From contig JBDHZV010000018.1 of assembly GCA_039812125.1 (NCBI GenBank), positions 1-35,519 on the forward strand: a DNA stretch of 35,519 bases, read 5' to 3'. Positions within the stretch are counted from its first letter, which is position 1. Every line of letters begins with the position of its first letter. This DNA comes from Prado023 sp039812125. Lineage in GTDB: Bacteria > Actinomycetota > Actinomycetes > S36-B12 > CAIYMF01. The notes beneath the pieces are model-generated. The model worked only from the letters and a program-made list of their open reading frames with translations. It did not search any database and had not been told where the DNA came from. Below are positions 1-7,701 of the stretch, piece after piece. The translations under genes were made by a program, and so were the position numbers.

Positions 1-32
1 GGGCGATCAGGTGGGCGATCAGGTGGGCGATC
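1..32. repeat. 12-bp tandem repeat at the window edge
   Basis: The 12-mer GGGCGATCAGGT occurs twice in direct tandem (1-12, 13-24), followed by a partial third copy (25-32). It lies upstream of the amidase gene and may continue beyond the left edge. No function is evident. Confidence 0.6.
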
Positions 33-78
33 CGGGACCAATGGCTGGTTCCGGCGGTCGGACAGAGGAGGTGCCCTG

Positions 79-1611
79 ATGGGGCGCATCGGGCAGCTCG
101 TGGGTGTCGGACGCTCCCTGGCGACCGGTGGGGTGCTGGGGGTCGGTCACCGCGAGCCGGGGCGGTTGCGCCCCTTGGCTGAGTCGGCTCTCGACCTGCC
201 CGAAGCCGACCCGTCGCGGGCTGCCGAGATCGACCGGATGCTCGCCGGGGCCGACGCCCGCGCCCTGCAGGCGCGGATGGTCGCCGGGGACCTCACCGCG
301 GTGGAGCTGACGGCGCACCTGCTGTCCCGGGCCCTGGTGACCGACCGCGACGTCAACGCGATGATCGAGATGAACCCGCAGGCCCTTGCCGAGGCCCGTG
401 AGGCGGACGCACGGCGGGCGGCCGGGGAGTCCGGTCCGCTGCTCGGGATCCCGCTGACGGTCAAGGACAACATCGAGACCGCCGGCGGTCTGCGCACCAC
501 TGGTGGGGCCCAGATCCTGGCCGAGCACCGGGCGGCCGAGCCGGCGCCGGTCGTCGTGGCACTGCGCCGGTCCGGCGCGGTCGTGCTCGGGACCGCCAAC
601 CTCTCGGAGCTCGCCGGGGCGGTGTCGCGCAAGCCCGGGTACAGCGCGGTGGGCGGACTCACGCACAACCCGCGTGGCGGCGCCTTCCCGCCCGGTGGTT
701 CCAGCAGCGGCTCGGCCGCGGGAGTTGCCGCCGGCCTGACCGTGCTCAGCGTGGGGACGGAGACGTCCGGTTCCCTGCTCGCCCCGGCTGCCTTCAATGG
801 GGTGGTCGGGATGAAGCCGAGCCGTGGGGTCGTCGATGGGGCGGGCATCATCCCGCTGGTCCGCCACCAGGACAGCGCCGGACCGGTGGCCCGCTCGGTC
901 GCCGACGCGGCGGACCTGCTGGCCACGCTCTCCGGGGGCCGGGTGGCGGCGTCGCTGGTGCCCGATGCCCTGTCCGGGGTGCGCGTGGCGGTGCTGGCCG
1001 ACGACATCCGCAGCCAGCGGACCCCCTTCGAGGACACGTCCGACAACCCGGCCGTCCTGGACCGCATCATGGCGGCGCTTCGCGCAGCCGACGCCACGGC
1101 TGTTGAGGCGACCATCCTGCCGGACGGCGCGCTGCCCGCCTTCGAGGCGGCCTTCGTCACGGTGGTGCTCGGTGGGCTCACGCACGACACCCTGGGCTAC
1201 CTGGCTCGGGCCGGGGCGCCAGTCGCGACGGTGGCAGACCTGCAGGCCTACAACCTGCGCGACGTGCGGCACCGGATGCCGACGGGCCAGTTCTTCCTCG
1301 GACTGGCAGTCGTGCGCGGCATCAGCCTCGCCGCGTATGAGGACACCGCGTTGCGCCTGCGCCAGCAGGCCAGTGACATCCTCGACGCCACGTTCGACGC
1401 CGCCGGGTGCGACCTGCTGGCGAGCGTGAGCAACCGGCACTCCGCGTTGTACGCCACAGCCGGGTATCCGGCCGTCACCCTTCCACTGGGCCCTCGCGGC
1501 AACGGCATGCCCGTGGGCCTGACCCTGATCGGCCGGGCGGGCCGCGACGCCGCCCTGCTCGGGATGGCGGCCGCGATCGAGACGTCGATCGCCACCCTCG
1601 CGACCGGCTGA
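79..1611 (+). CDS. Amidase signature family hydrolase
   Basis: A 510-residue amidase-signature enzyme, predicted to hydrolyse a C-N amide bond with a Ser-cisSer-Lys triad. The three catalytic positions are visible: Lys129 in LTVKDN, the cis-Ser at about 208 in the glycine/serine-rich loop GGSSSGSAAG, and the nucleophile at about Ser232 in GTETSGS. The GTETxGS form is more like peptide-amidase-type members than GatA, which usually has GTDTGGS. There is no gatB or gatC nearby, so a role in tRNA-Gln amidation is unlikely. The ATG at 79 follows a strong Shine-Dalgarno (GAGGAGG, 7-8 nt upstream). About 40 residues precede the conserved domain and show no signal peptide, so a cytoplasmic location is inferred. 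It appears monocistronic. The substrate cannot be told from sequence. Confidence 0.88.
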   Translation: MGRIGQLVGVGRSLATGGVLGVGHREPGRLRPLAESALDLPEADPSRAAEIDRMLAGADARALQARMVAGDLTAVELTAHLLSRALVTDRDVNAMIEMNPQALAEAREADARRAAGESGPLLGIPLTVKDNIETAGGLRTTGGAQILAEHRAAEPAPVVVALRRSGAVVLGTANLSELAGAVSRKPGYSAVGGLTHNPRGGAFPPGGSSSGSAAGVAAGLTVLSVGTETSGSLLAPAAFNGVVGMKPSRGVVDGAGIIPLVRHQDSAGPVARSVADAADLLATLSGGRVAASLVPDALSGVRVAVLADDIRSQRTPFEDTSDNPAVLDRIMAALRAADATAVEATILPDGALPAFEAAFVTVVLGGLTHDTLGYLARAGAPVATVADLQAYNLRDVRHRMPTGQFFLGLAVVRGISLAAYEDTALRLRQQASDILDATFDAAGCDLLASVSNRHSALYATAGYPAVTLPLGPRGNGMPVGLTLIGRAGRDAALLGMAAAIETSIATLATG

Positions 1612-1614
1612 ACG

Positions 1615-1789
1615 ACCTCGCGGGGGTTGTGGGGGTTATGCGGGGGGTTCGAGGCCCGCTGGGGCAACCTCGCGGGTGTTCTGGGGGTTTGGCGCGGCGT
1701 GTCTGATGTCCGTAACCCGCAACTCGGCCGCGAGGCTCGCCCAGGCGGTGCGGGAGAAGAGACCAGAGCCACAGAACCCCTGCGAGGTT
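1615..1789. repeat. Three-copy ~21-24 bp element, two direct and one inverted
   Basis: The gap between the amidase and tRNA-Met holds three related copies of an element near AACCTCGCRGGKGTTCTGKGG. Two are direct, at about 1615-1638 and 1666-1690. The third is inverted, at about 1769-1789. The second and third could pair as a long imperfect hairpin (about 18 of 21 positions) with a loop near 80 nt. The element lies downstream of both the amidase (+) and the tRNA (-), so it could help termination or be a mobile-repeat relic. No coding signal is seen in 1612-1837. Confidence 0.5.
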
Positions 1790-1837
1790 CACCGGCTGGC
1801 AGTCCCGGAACCCATCGATCGTGCTCGGGCTGGAACG

Positions 1838-1912
1838 TGGGGCGGGCGGGATTCGAACCCGCAACCTGACGGATTATGAGTCCGCTGCTCTGACCTGTTG
1901 AGCTACCGCCCC
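1838..1912 (-). tRNA. tRNA-Met(CAT), elongator type
   Basis: Read on the minus strand this folds as a complete cloverleaf: acceptor GGGGCGG paired perfectly with CCGCCCC, D-stem GCTC/GAGC, anticodon stem GCGGA/TCCGT with loop CTCATAA (anticodon CAT), T-arm GCGGG-TTCGAAT-CCCGC, and discriminator A. The anticodon arm lacks the GGG/CCC pairs of initiator tRNA and matches the usual actinobacterial elongator tRNA-Met arm. It does not resemble tRNA-Ile(CAU). CCA is not encoded (ACG follows the acceptor stem). Confidence 0.95.
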
Positions 1913-2221
1913 CGACGCCGGCCCAGATCATCCGGGGCCGAAACCCGCCACCGCCGGGCGCACCGGCGGTGGTGACGGGTATTCATGAGGAGTCTAGTCG
2001 CGCGGAGCCCAGTGGCCCCCGGACCCGGGCCCGGCCGATTCCCGGACCCGTGGCCCGGTCGAGCCCATCCCGGGGCGGCGTCCGGCCCGGCCGAGTCGGG
2101 CGGCGTCGCGCCCGGCCCCGGCCCCGGGAGTCCGGGCGGCGTCCGGCCCCGCGAGTCCGGCTCGGGTGACGCGCGTGCCCCCGATCGGCGCCGATCGGCC
2201 CCGGTATGTGACCCTTGTCCG
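1913..2221. other. Gene-free GC-rich spacer with CCGG-rich imperfect repeats
   Basis: This stretch between tRNA-Met and the CPBP protease is extremely GC-rich. GGCGGCGTCCGGCCC occurs twice exactly (about 2075-2089 and 2136-2150) and a degenerate copy lies between (from about 2099). An open frame from 1985 runs into the protease gene, but its first 79 codons would encode Pro/Gly/Arg filler typical of composition, so it is treated as non-coding. Confidence 0.5.
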
Positions 2222-3388
2222 GTGGGATTCTCCGCGGTACGCGTTCGGTGGCTGCCGCTCTGGGCGATCGTCGGCTCCATCGTCGTGCAGGTGGGCACCA
2301 CGGCGCTGGGCGATCTGGCCGGCGTCCCCCTGTCCGATGACCTGGTCACGGCCCTGAGCTACCTGCCGATCGTGGCATGGGTGGGGCTGGTCGTCGTGCG
2401 TCGCAACGGCGTCGACCTCGCCGTGCTGTTCCGCTGGCCCCGCCTCGGTGGGTACTGGTTCGTGGTCGCCGGGATGTTCGTCGTGCAGTTCCTGTTCACG
2501 ATCGGTGTGGTGACGCTGCTGCAGCTGCTCATCCCCGACCTCGGGGCGGGGTTGGAGGGGACCGGCACCGCCACCCTGCTCGTGTCCGTCGTCGCGCTCG
2601 TGGTGCTGCCGCCGCTCGTCGAGGAGACCGTCTTCCGGGGGATCCTGGTGGAACGGTGGTCGATGAAGTGGCAGGTGGTCACCGCGGTCCTGGTCTCGTC
2701 GCTGTGCTTCGGGGTGCTGCACGTGGACCCGGTCGGGGCCGGGGTGTTCGGGATCGTGCTGGCACTGATGTACCTGCGCACGGCGTCGCTGTGGCCGGGA
2801 GTCCTGCTGCACGCCGCGAACAACGGCCTCGTGCTGCTGGTGGTGCGCCTGCAGGGATCGGCCACGACGGAGGTGGCCGATCCCACGGTGGCCGAGTCAC
2901 TGGGAACGGCCGCCGTCGCACTCGGGCTGAGCGTGCCGGCCCTGGCCTGGTTCATGTGGACGCACTGGCCCCGGCGCGGCACGATCACCCCCTACCAGGC
3001 ACATGAGGCCCAGTGGGGCAGGTTCCCGGACCGGGTTCTTCGCGACGTGGAGTGGTCGGGGTGGCCGGGGCCGGTCCGCCTCGACGTGGGCAGCGATCGA
3101 CTTGCGGTCAGCCCGCCAGGTCGGCGGGCGCAGCCGTTCGCCGTGGTGGCGCTGGGGCGCGTGCGGGCCAGCTACGTCGCGCCGGGACCGCTGGGCTCCC
3201 AGGTCGTGGTGCTGCTCGATGACGGCAGCTGGACCACGCTGCGCCTGCCGGGAGCCAGGGATCGGGCTGTCGAGGAGCTGGCCACCACCGTGGCAGCCCG
3301 CGCTGCGGTGGCCCGCGGCGCCGCGGCTATCCCAGGCCGGCCTTGGCCATCGCCGCCTGCAGGGACTGCGAGAAGCCCACAGAGGTGA
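2222..3388 (+). CDS. CPBP (CAAX/Abi) family intramembrane glutamic protease
   Basis: A multi-pass membrane protein of 388 residues from the GTG at 2222. All CPBP motifs are present: EETVFRG (EExxxR) about 60% along the membrane domain, then FGVLH (FxxxH) and HAANN (HxxxN). These form the intramembrane active site of the Rce1/Abi family. About seven or eight hydrophobic segments span residues 8-280. The roughly 115-residue C-terminal tail is soluble and beta-rich (VRLDVGSDRLAVS, VVVLLDDGSWTTLRL), resembling a PH-like domain, which is unusual for the family. The start was chosen because the upstream frame is low-complexity and because a -10-like GACCCT sits exactly 6 nt upstream, as at other probable leaderless genes here. 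The 3' end overlaps the convergent FMN-binding gene by about 60 bp. The substrate is unknown. Confidence 0.85.
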   Translation: MGFSAVRVRWLPLWAIVGSIVVQVGTTALGDLAGVPLSDDLVTALSYLPIVAWVGLVVVRRNGVDLAVLFRWPRLGGYWFVVAGMFVVQFLFTIGVVTLLQLLIPDLGAGLEGTGTATLLVSVVALVVLPPLVEETVFRGILVERWSMKWQVVTAVLVSSLCFGVLHVDPVGAGVFGIVLALMYLRTASLWPGVLLHAANNGLVLLVVRLQGSATTEVADPTVAESLGTAAVALGLSVPALAWFMWTHWPRRGTITPYQAHEAQWGRFPDRVLRDVEWSGWPGPVRLDVGSDRLAVSPPGRRAQPFAVVALGRVRASYVAPGPLGSQVVVLLDDGSWTTLRLPGARDRAVEELATTVAARAAVARGAAAIPGRPWPSPPAGTARSPQR

Positions 3389-3929
3389 ACGTGGCCCCCG
3401 ATATGCCGGCGATGTCCGCGGACTGCGCGTCGAGGGCCTGACTGACCAGCTCGGGGACCGAGTAGCTCGAGATCATCTCGGACTTGCGGTCCCAGTCCGG
3501 GACCTGGGTGGCCTCGATCGCGGTGATCCGGCCGTTGTCCGTGGTGATCTGGACCTGGATGACCCCGAAGTTGCGGACCGAGACCGCGGTGCCCGTGAAG
3601 GTGCCGGACGCCGCGGCTGCCGCGCCCGGCGTCCCCGTCGAGCCGCCGGCGTCCGGTCCCGCCGTGGGCGACGAACTCGGGGAGGGCGCCGTCGTGGTGC
3701 CCGGCTGCGTCGCGCCGGGCGAGACGCCTGAGTCGGGAGTTCCCGCCGAGCCCGCCGAGTCGGACGAGCCCGCCGACCCGCCGGCCGAGTCGGCCGAGTC
3801 GGACGGGGACGGGGTGGCCGCGGTGGGGACCTGCCCCGCCGCGCTCACCGTGGGGTCGTCGGGGTTGAGGGCCAGGACGGCGGCCAGCCCAGCGATGGTC
3901 CCGGCCGATACCGCGATCGCGCGCTTCAT
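3327..3929 (-). CDS. Exported FMN-binding domain protein (covalent flavin carrier)
   Basis: A 200-residue protein with an N-terminal hydrophobic segment (residues 4-22), then a low-complexity Ser/Gly/Pro/Thr/Asp linker (about 35-105) and a C-terminal FMN_bind domain. The domain contains ISGATFTS; in the NqrC/RnfG-type family the Thr of SGAT (here Thr180) carries FMN through a phosphodiester bond added by ApbE. No apbE lies in the window. The linker would let the flavin domain reach across the cell wall from a membrane anchor. A good Shine-Dalgarno (AGGAG, 6 nt from ATG) is present. The gene starts 9 nt after the stop of the ferric-reductase-like gene, so the two form an operon and probably an electron-transfer pair. 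Confidence 0.85.
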   Translation of the reverse strand: MKRAIAVSAGTIAGLAAVLALNPDDPTVSAAGQVPTAATPSPSDSADSAGGSAGSSDSAGSAGTPDSGVSPGATQPGTTTAPSPSSSPTAGPDAGGSTGTPGAAAAASGTFTGTAVSVRNFGVIQVQITTDNGRITAIEATQVPDWDRKSEMISSYSVPELVSQALDAQSADIAGISGATFTSVGFSQSLQAAMAKAGLG

Positions 3930-3938
3930 GGGGTGCTC

Positions 3939-5345
3939 CTACCAGGTGAAGGACTCGGTGTGGACCCGCTCGGGCGGGACCCGCAGGACCTCTGCAGCCG
4001 TGACGATGGCGGCCTCCATGTCCTCGGGGCCGCACACGTACACGTCGCCCTGCTGGATCCACGGGACCAGCCAGACCAGCCAGCGGGCGTCGAGCGGGAA
4101 CTCCCGACGCGTGCCGACCAGGTAGCGCACCCGCGTGTTCGGCCGGGACCGCGCGATGGCGTCGAGCTCCTGGTGGAGCAGGACCGCCTCGGGCCGAGGG
4201 GCGCGGTACAGGACCTCGACGCGGGCGTGTGGGGGCAGGTCGTCGAGGATGGCCCGGATGGGGGTGATGCCCACGCCGCCCGCGACGAGGACGACCGAGT
4301 CGGTCAGCCGATGCTCGGCCGTCAGCGCCCCGTACGGGCCCTCGATGAACGCCCGCGTGCCGGGCTTGAGCCGGGCCATCGCCGCGGAGTGGTCGCCGAG
4401 GTCCTTGACGGTGATCCGCAGGCTGCGCCCGTCCGGCGCAGCCGACAGGGAGTACGGGTGCGCCTGCCACCACAACCTCGGGATCGCGAACCTCCAGTTG
4501 TAGAACTGCCCCCCCGACCCGGGCAGCCGGTCGAGCCGCCGGCCGGTCAGGTGGACCGTGACGCTGTCAGGGGAGTCCCGCACGACCCGGGTCACCCGCA
4601 GGTCGTGGCGCAGGCTGCGCGCCAGGGGCAGGCCCCATCGGAAGACGACCAGGCTGCCCAGGCTGACCACGTAGAGCGCCGACCAGAATGCCGTCGCCCA
4701 GGGGTGGCCGACGAACGCCTGCCCGTAGCGGACCTGGTGCAGGAAGGCCAGGGCGACGGCGAGGTAGGAGTACAGGTGGGTCACCCACCACGTGTCGTAC
4801 GTCATCCGGGCTCGCGCCCGGCGCATCGATGAGAAGCCGACGACCAGCATCAGCACCAGGCCGACGAGGGCGGGCAGCATCCACCTGGTCCGGGAGACGA
4901 ACTCCCAGAGCTGGCTGACGAAGCCCACCTGGGCGGCCATCGCGTACCCCAGCGTGGAGAGCAGGACGTGCGCGCCGATCAGCCCCAGCGACCACGGGGC
5001 GATCCGGCGGTGCCATGCCAGCAGCTGGTCCTGGCCGACGGCCGCCTCCAGCCAGGGGATGCGTGCTGCCAGCAGCAGGACCAGAAGGCAGCCGTAGGTG
5101 CCGACCAGTGCCGTGACCCGGCCGAGCTCGTCGATGATCTGGCCGTCGACGCCGGGCAGCCACGCGGTGCGCCCGACCAGGTGCAGGCCCACGGTGATGC
5201 CCAGGCCGACCCCGGCCAGTGCAGCGGCCGTGTTGGTGACCAGCCGCCGACGGTGGTGGGCGCGCGCCCGGTCGTGCGGCGGGGCGGGGCGGGTCACCGC
5301 CTGGTCGCCGGCCATCGCCGGGCCCGGCTCCATGGTCTGGGTCAT
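3939..5345 (-). CDS. Ferric reductase-like transmembrane flavoprotein (heme b, FAD, NAD(P)H)
   Basis: A 468-residue membrane oxidoreductase. Residues about 35-240 hold roughly six helices. Two histidine pairs, His112/His126 and His190/His203, have the spacing expected for two stacked b-hemes. The cytoplasmic half has a ferredoxin-reductase fold: the FAD site HPYSLS at 296-301, the pyridine-nucleotide loop GGVGITP at about 356-362, and a C-terminal VYVCGPEDM motif, ending in ESFTW. It should pass electrons from NAD(P)H through FAD and heme across the membrane. The adjacent FMN-binding protein is the likely extracytoplasmic acceptor. No Shine-Dalgarno is seen; a -10-like CATCCT lies exactly 6 nt before the ATG, suggesting a leaderless mRNA. 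Metal-ion reduction is one possible role, other acceptors are equally possible. Confidence 0.88.
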   Translation of the reverse strand: MTQTMEPGPAMAGDQAVTRPAPPHDRARAHHRRRLVTNTAAALAGVGLGITVGLHLVGRTAWLPGVDGQIIDELGRVTALVGTYGCLLVLLLAARIPWLEAAVGQDQLLAWHRRIAPWSLGLIGAHVLLSTLGYAMAAQVGFVSQLWEFVSRTRWMLPALVGLVLMLVVGFSSMRRARARMTYDTWWVTHLYSYLAVALAFLHQVRYGQAFVGHPWATAFWSALYVVSLGSLVVFRWGLPLARSLRHDLRVTRVVRDSPDSVTVHLTGRRLDRLPGSGGQFYNWRFAIPRLWWQAHPYSLSAAPDGRSLRITVKDLGDHSAAMARLKPGTRAFIEGPYGALTAEHRLTDSVVLVAGGVGITPIRAILDDLPPHARVEVLYRAPRPEAVLLHQELDAIARSRPNTRVRYLVGTRREFPLDARWLVWLVPWIQQGDVYVCGPEDMEAAIVTAAEVLRVPPERVHTESFTW

Positions 5346-5406
5346 GCCCTGAGGATGGCCTGCCCGTGTCAGGGGCCACCCCCGGGATTGTTCGGGTCGT
5401 GCGAAG

Positions 5407-5452
5407 GCGCCGGTCAGGGCTGCTGCGCCGCGCCGGTCAGGCCTGCTGCGCC
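5407..5452. repeat. 23-bp tandem duplication spanning the mak stop codon
   Basis: Two adjacent 23-bp copies (5407-5429, 5430-5452) differ at one base. The second contains the stop codon of the maltokinase gene (minus strand, 5437-5439), so the first is a spare copy of the 3' end lying in the spacer. A weaker partial match follows at about 5453. Confidence 0.65.
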
Positions 5453-6831
5453 AGGGCGGTCAGGGCTGTCATCGGGATGGCAAGCCAGTCGGGCCGGTTG
5501 CGCTTCTCGTAGACGGCCTCGTAGGCGGCCTTGTCCACGGTGTAGGCCACGAGCAGCGCGCGGTCGGCGTCCGGGTCCGCGGCACCGGAGCGGGCGTAGC
5601 CTTCGAGGAACGCCTGCTCGCACGCCGCCTGCCACGCGGCCACCACCGCGGGATCCTGCCTCGCGCCCCCCTGCGCGGCGGCGTACGCGAACGAGCGGAG
5701 CATGCCCGCGACGTCGCGCAGGGCGTGGTCGGGCACGATGCGGCCGGCGATGTCACCCCCGGGCTCGCCCTCGAAGTCGAGCAGCTTCCAGCCGTCCGGG
5801 GCCAGCAGCACCTGCCCGAGGTGGTAGTCGCCGTGCACGCGCTGCACCTCGATCGGGTGACCCAGGTCGGCCACGGCCCGCAGCCGGGCGTGCAGCGCCG
5901 GGGCGAGGGTCGCGAGCTCCGGCACCACGGCGACCGCCTGGTCGAGGCGCCATGCGAGCCGGTCGACGAGGTCGCCCACCTCCGAGCCGTCGAGCACCCG
6001 GGTGGGCAGGGCCCGGCGCAGGTCCCGGTGGACCTCCCCGGTCGCCAGCCCCAGCGCCCGGGAGTCCTCGGCGAAGTCCTGCCCGGCGGCGACCCGCTGG
6101 CGGGCCAGGTCCCAGCCGTCGACCGCGGGGGACAACAGCTGCTGGACCATCGCCAGGTGCCCGGTCACCCACCGCCCGTGGACCGGGTCGCGCCAGCCGC
6201 CGTTGATCCAGCCCAGCCCTCGCCCCACGTGACGGCAGCCGACCGATCCCAGGGCAGCGTGGACCTCCACGTCCGGGTTGATGCCCGGCGTGAGCTGGCG
6301 GAAGACCTTGACCAGGGCGACCGTGCCCAGGATCACCGAGCTGTTCGACTGCTCCACCGACATCGGTCGCGCCGGCAGGTGGCGGTAGGAGTCCGGGTCC
6401 GCGACCGACTGCAGCTGTGGACGGGGAAGTGCCCCGTGGTCCGGCTCGATGCCATGGGTCGCCGCGGGGTCGACCTCGGGCGTGGATGCGGCGTCGGCCA
6501 GCAGCGCCGGGATCGCCTGCGGGTCGGTGAGGGCGTCGTAGGCCCAGTCGCCCCCGCTCAGCTGCCCGATGGCGTTGCGCCCCGGATGGGGATCGGCGTA
6601 CACCGAGACGGGGACCTGGTAGGTCTGCCAGTGGTCACCGTCGAGCTGCACGGCCACCACCAGGTGGGCCACGGCGACGTCGGACGGCAGCGTCGTCACC
6701 TGGTTGAGCAGCACCGCCGTCAGGGCGTGGCCCTTGCCCGCGAACCAGCGCTGCTCGGGCAGCCACAGCCGCAGGGCCGCAGCGAGGTCCTGGGCCTGCT
6801 GCGCGGTCAGCTCGAGTCCGGGATTGGCCAT
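5437..6831 (-). CDS. mak: Maltokinase (GlgE-pathway, Pep2/Mak type)
   Basis: A 464-residue aminoglycoside-phosphotransferase-like kinase. The N-terminal cap contains RWFAGKG, a hallmark of actinobacterial maltokinases. The catalytic loop is VHGDYHLGQVLL (about residue 330) and the metal-binding motif is LLDFEGEPGG (about 352). Members phosphorylate maltose with ATP to maltose-1-phosphate, the donor for GlgE alpha-glucan synthesis. In many actinomycetes mak is beside or fused to treS, and neither treS nor glgE is here, so it stands alone. No Shine-Dalgarno is visible. CACAAT sits 6 nt upstream of the ATG as a possible leaderless -10, and an 8-bp inverted repeat TGCCGGGA/TCCCGGCA (6831-6871) overlaps the start. 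The ferric-reductase-like gene begins 91 nt downstream in the same direction. Confidence 0.88.
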   Translation of the reverse strand: MANPGLELTAQQAQDLAAALRLWLPEQRWFAGKGHALTAVLLNQVTTLPSDVAVAHLVVAVQLDGDHWQTYQVPVSVYADPHPGRNAIGQLSGGDWAYDALTDPQAIPALLADAASTPEVDPAATHGIEPDHGALPRPQLQSVADPDSYRHLPARPMSVEQSNSSVILGTVALVKVFRQLTPGINPDVEVHAALGSVGCRHVGRGLGWINGGWRDPVHGRWVTGHLAMVQQLLSPAVDGWDLARQRVAAGQDFAEDSRALGLATGEVHRDLRRALPTRVLDGSEVGDLVDRLAWRLDQAVAVVPELATLAPALHARLRAVADLGHPIEVQRVHGDYHLGQVLLAPDGWKLLDFEGEPGGDIAGRIVPDHALRDVAGMLRSFAYAAAQGGARQDPAVVAAWQAACEQAFLEGYARSGAADPDADRALLVAYTVDKAAYEAVYEKRNRPDWLAIPMTALTALAQQA

Positions 6832-6903
6832 GCCGGGATTGTGGTCCCCCTGCCTGAGGTGAGTCCCGGCAGGGGCGCGGGTGTGATCGCCACGCCGAAG
6901 GTC

Positions 6904-6932
6904 TGGCCAAACGACAGCACTGTGATTATGCT
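6904..6932 (+). promoter_or_regulatory. Predicted promoter of the DUF3145 gene
   Basis: TGGCCA (6904-6909), a 17-nt spacer and TATGCT (6927-6932) fit a housekeeping sigma promoter. Transcription would start about 70 nt before the ATG at 7006. The region is slightly richer in A/T than its surroundings. Confidence 0.5.
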
Positions 6933-7005
6933 CGTTCCGGGATGGCCCTCATTCCGCCCTCGAGGACGCTGGGGAAGGCGAAACTCGTCGGAACGGAGGT
7001 CGGCC

Positions 7006-7530
7006 ATGGCCGTGCATATGGTGGCGGAGCGCCCGGGTCTGACCCGTGGCGTCCTCTTTGTGCACTCCACGCCGCGGGCGCTGTGCCCGCACCTGGAGTG
7101 GGCGGTCAGTGACGTCCTCGGAACGAGGGTGAGCCTGGACTGGATGCCTCAGCCCGTGGTCCCCGGGCAGGTGCGCGCGGAGATCTCGTGGCAGTCGATG
7201 CCTGGAACCGGGGCCCGGTTGACGTCTGCCCTGCGCCAGTTCCGCACCGCGCGCTACGAGGTGGCCGAGGAGCCGAGCAAGGGCAGCGAGGGGGAGCGGT
7301 TCGCCGTGACCCCGTCCCTGGGGGTCTTCCGGGCCACGATGGGCCCGCACGGCGACATCCTGATCCACGAGGAGCGGATCCGCGCGGTCCTGGCAACCGG
7401 GGGATCCGACGCCGCGCTGCTGCGGGCCGGCCTCGACGCGGTGCTGGGCACGGCCTGGGATGCCGAGCTCGAGCCGTTCCGCCGCGCTGGTGACGGCGTG
7501 CCCGTGCGCTGGCTGCACCAGGTGGTCTGA
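7006..7530 (+). CDS. DUF3145 domain-containing protein
   Basis: A 174-residue soluble protein matching the actinobacterial DUF3145 family nearly end to end. Recalled family features visible here are GVLFVHSTPRALCPHLEWAV, LDWMPQP, a GTGARLTSALR stretch, GPHGDILIHEERIR, and the C-terminal WDAELEPFRRAGDGVP followed by VRWLHQVV. The ATG at 7006 has a good Shine-Dalgarno (GGAGGT, 6 nt upstream). A longer upstream open frame is antisense to maltokinase and was discarded. The gene is divergent from mak. I know no established biochemical function for the family. Its strong conservation across actinobacteria suggests a core role. Confidence 0.9.
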   Translation: MAVHMVAERPGLTRGVLFVHSTPRALCPHLEWAVSDVLGTRVSLDWMPQPVVPGQVRAEISWQSMPGTGARLTSALRQFRTARYEVAEEPSKGSEGERFAVTPSLGVFRATMGPHGDILIHEERIRAVLATGGSDAALLRAGLDAVLGTAWDAELEPFRRAGDGVPVRWLHQVV

Positions 7531-7623
7531 GGCAGCCGCCCCGGACGCGGGTCGCCCGTCCGGGTTGTCCCGATCCGGTCCCTCCTGGTCACCGCGGGTA
7601 GTCGCGCGACCGCAAACTGAGCC

Positions 7624-7662
7624 TTGTGGTGTGCCTGTCGGGCGAGGTTAGGCTCACTTCGC
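7624..7662 (+). promoter_or_regulatory. Promoter with a DtxR/IdeR-like iron-box resemblance, upstream of the ScyD-like gene
   Basis: A -10 TAGGCT (7649-7654) is preceded at 19 nt by TTGTGG. The -10 sits in AGGTTAGGCTCACTT (7645-7659), which matches about 13 of 19 positions of the DtxR/IdeR consensus core. The right half is poor, and TAGGCT alone explains part of the match, so iron control is only a possibility. The 5' leader would be about 40 nt and contains a Shine-Dalgarno. Confidence 0.4.
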
Positions 7663-7701
7663 CCCGCCCACTCGGGACGGGCGACGTGGAGGGACAGCTG
7701 C

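Noticed and set aside
1627..1879. Short plus-strand frames with endings such as RDSNPQPDG
   Set aside because: This is the familiar false translation of the T-arm and anticodon arm of tRNA-Met on the other strand.
1985..2221. N-terminal extension of the CPBP protease
   Set aside because: Pro/Gly/Arg low-complexity translation from a repeat-rich spacer. A GTG at 2222 has a -10-like box 6 nt upstream and starts the conserved part.
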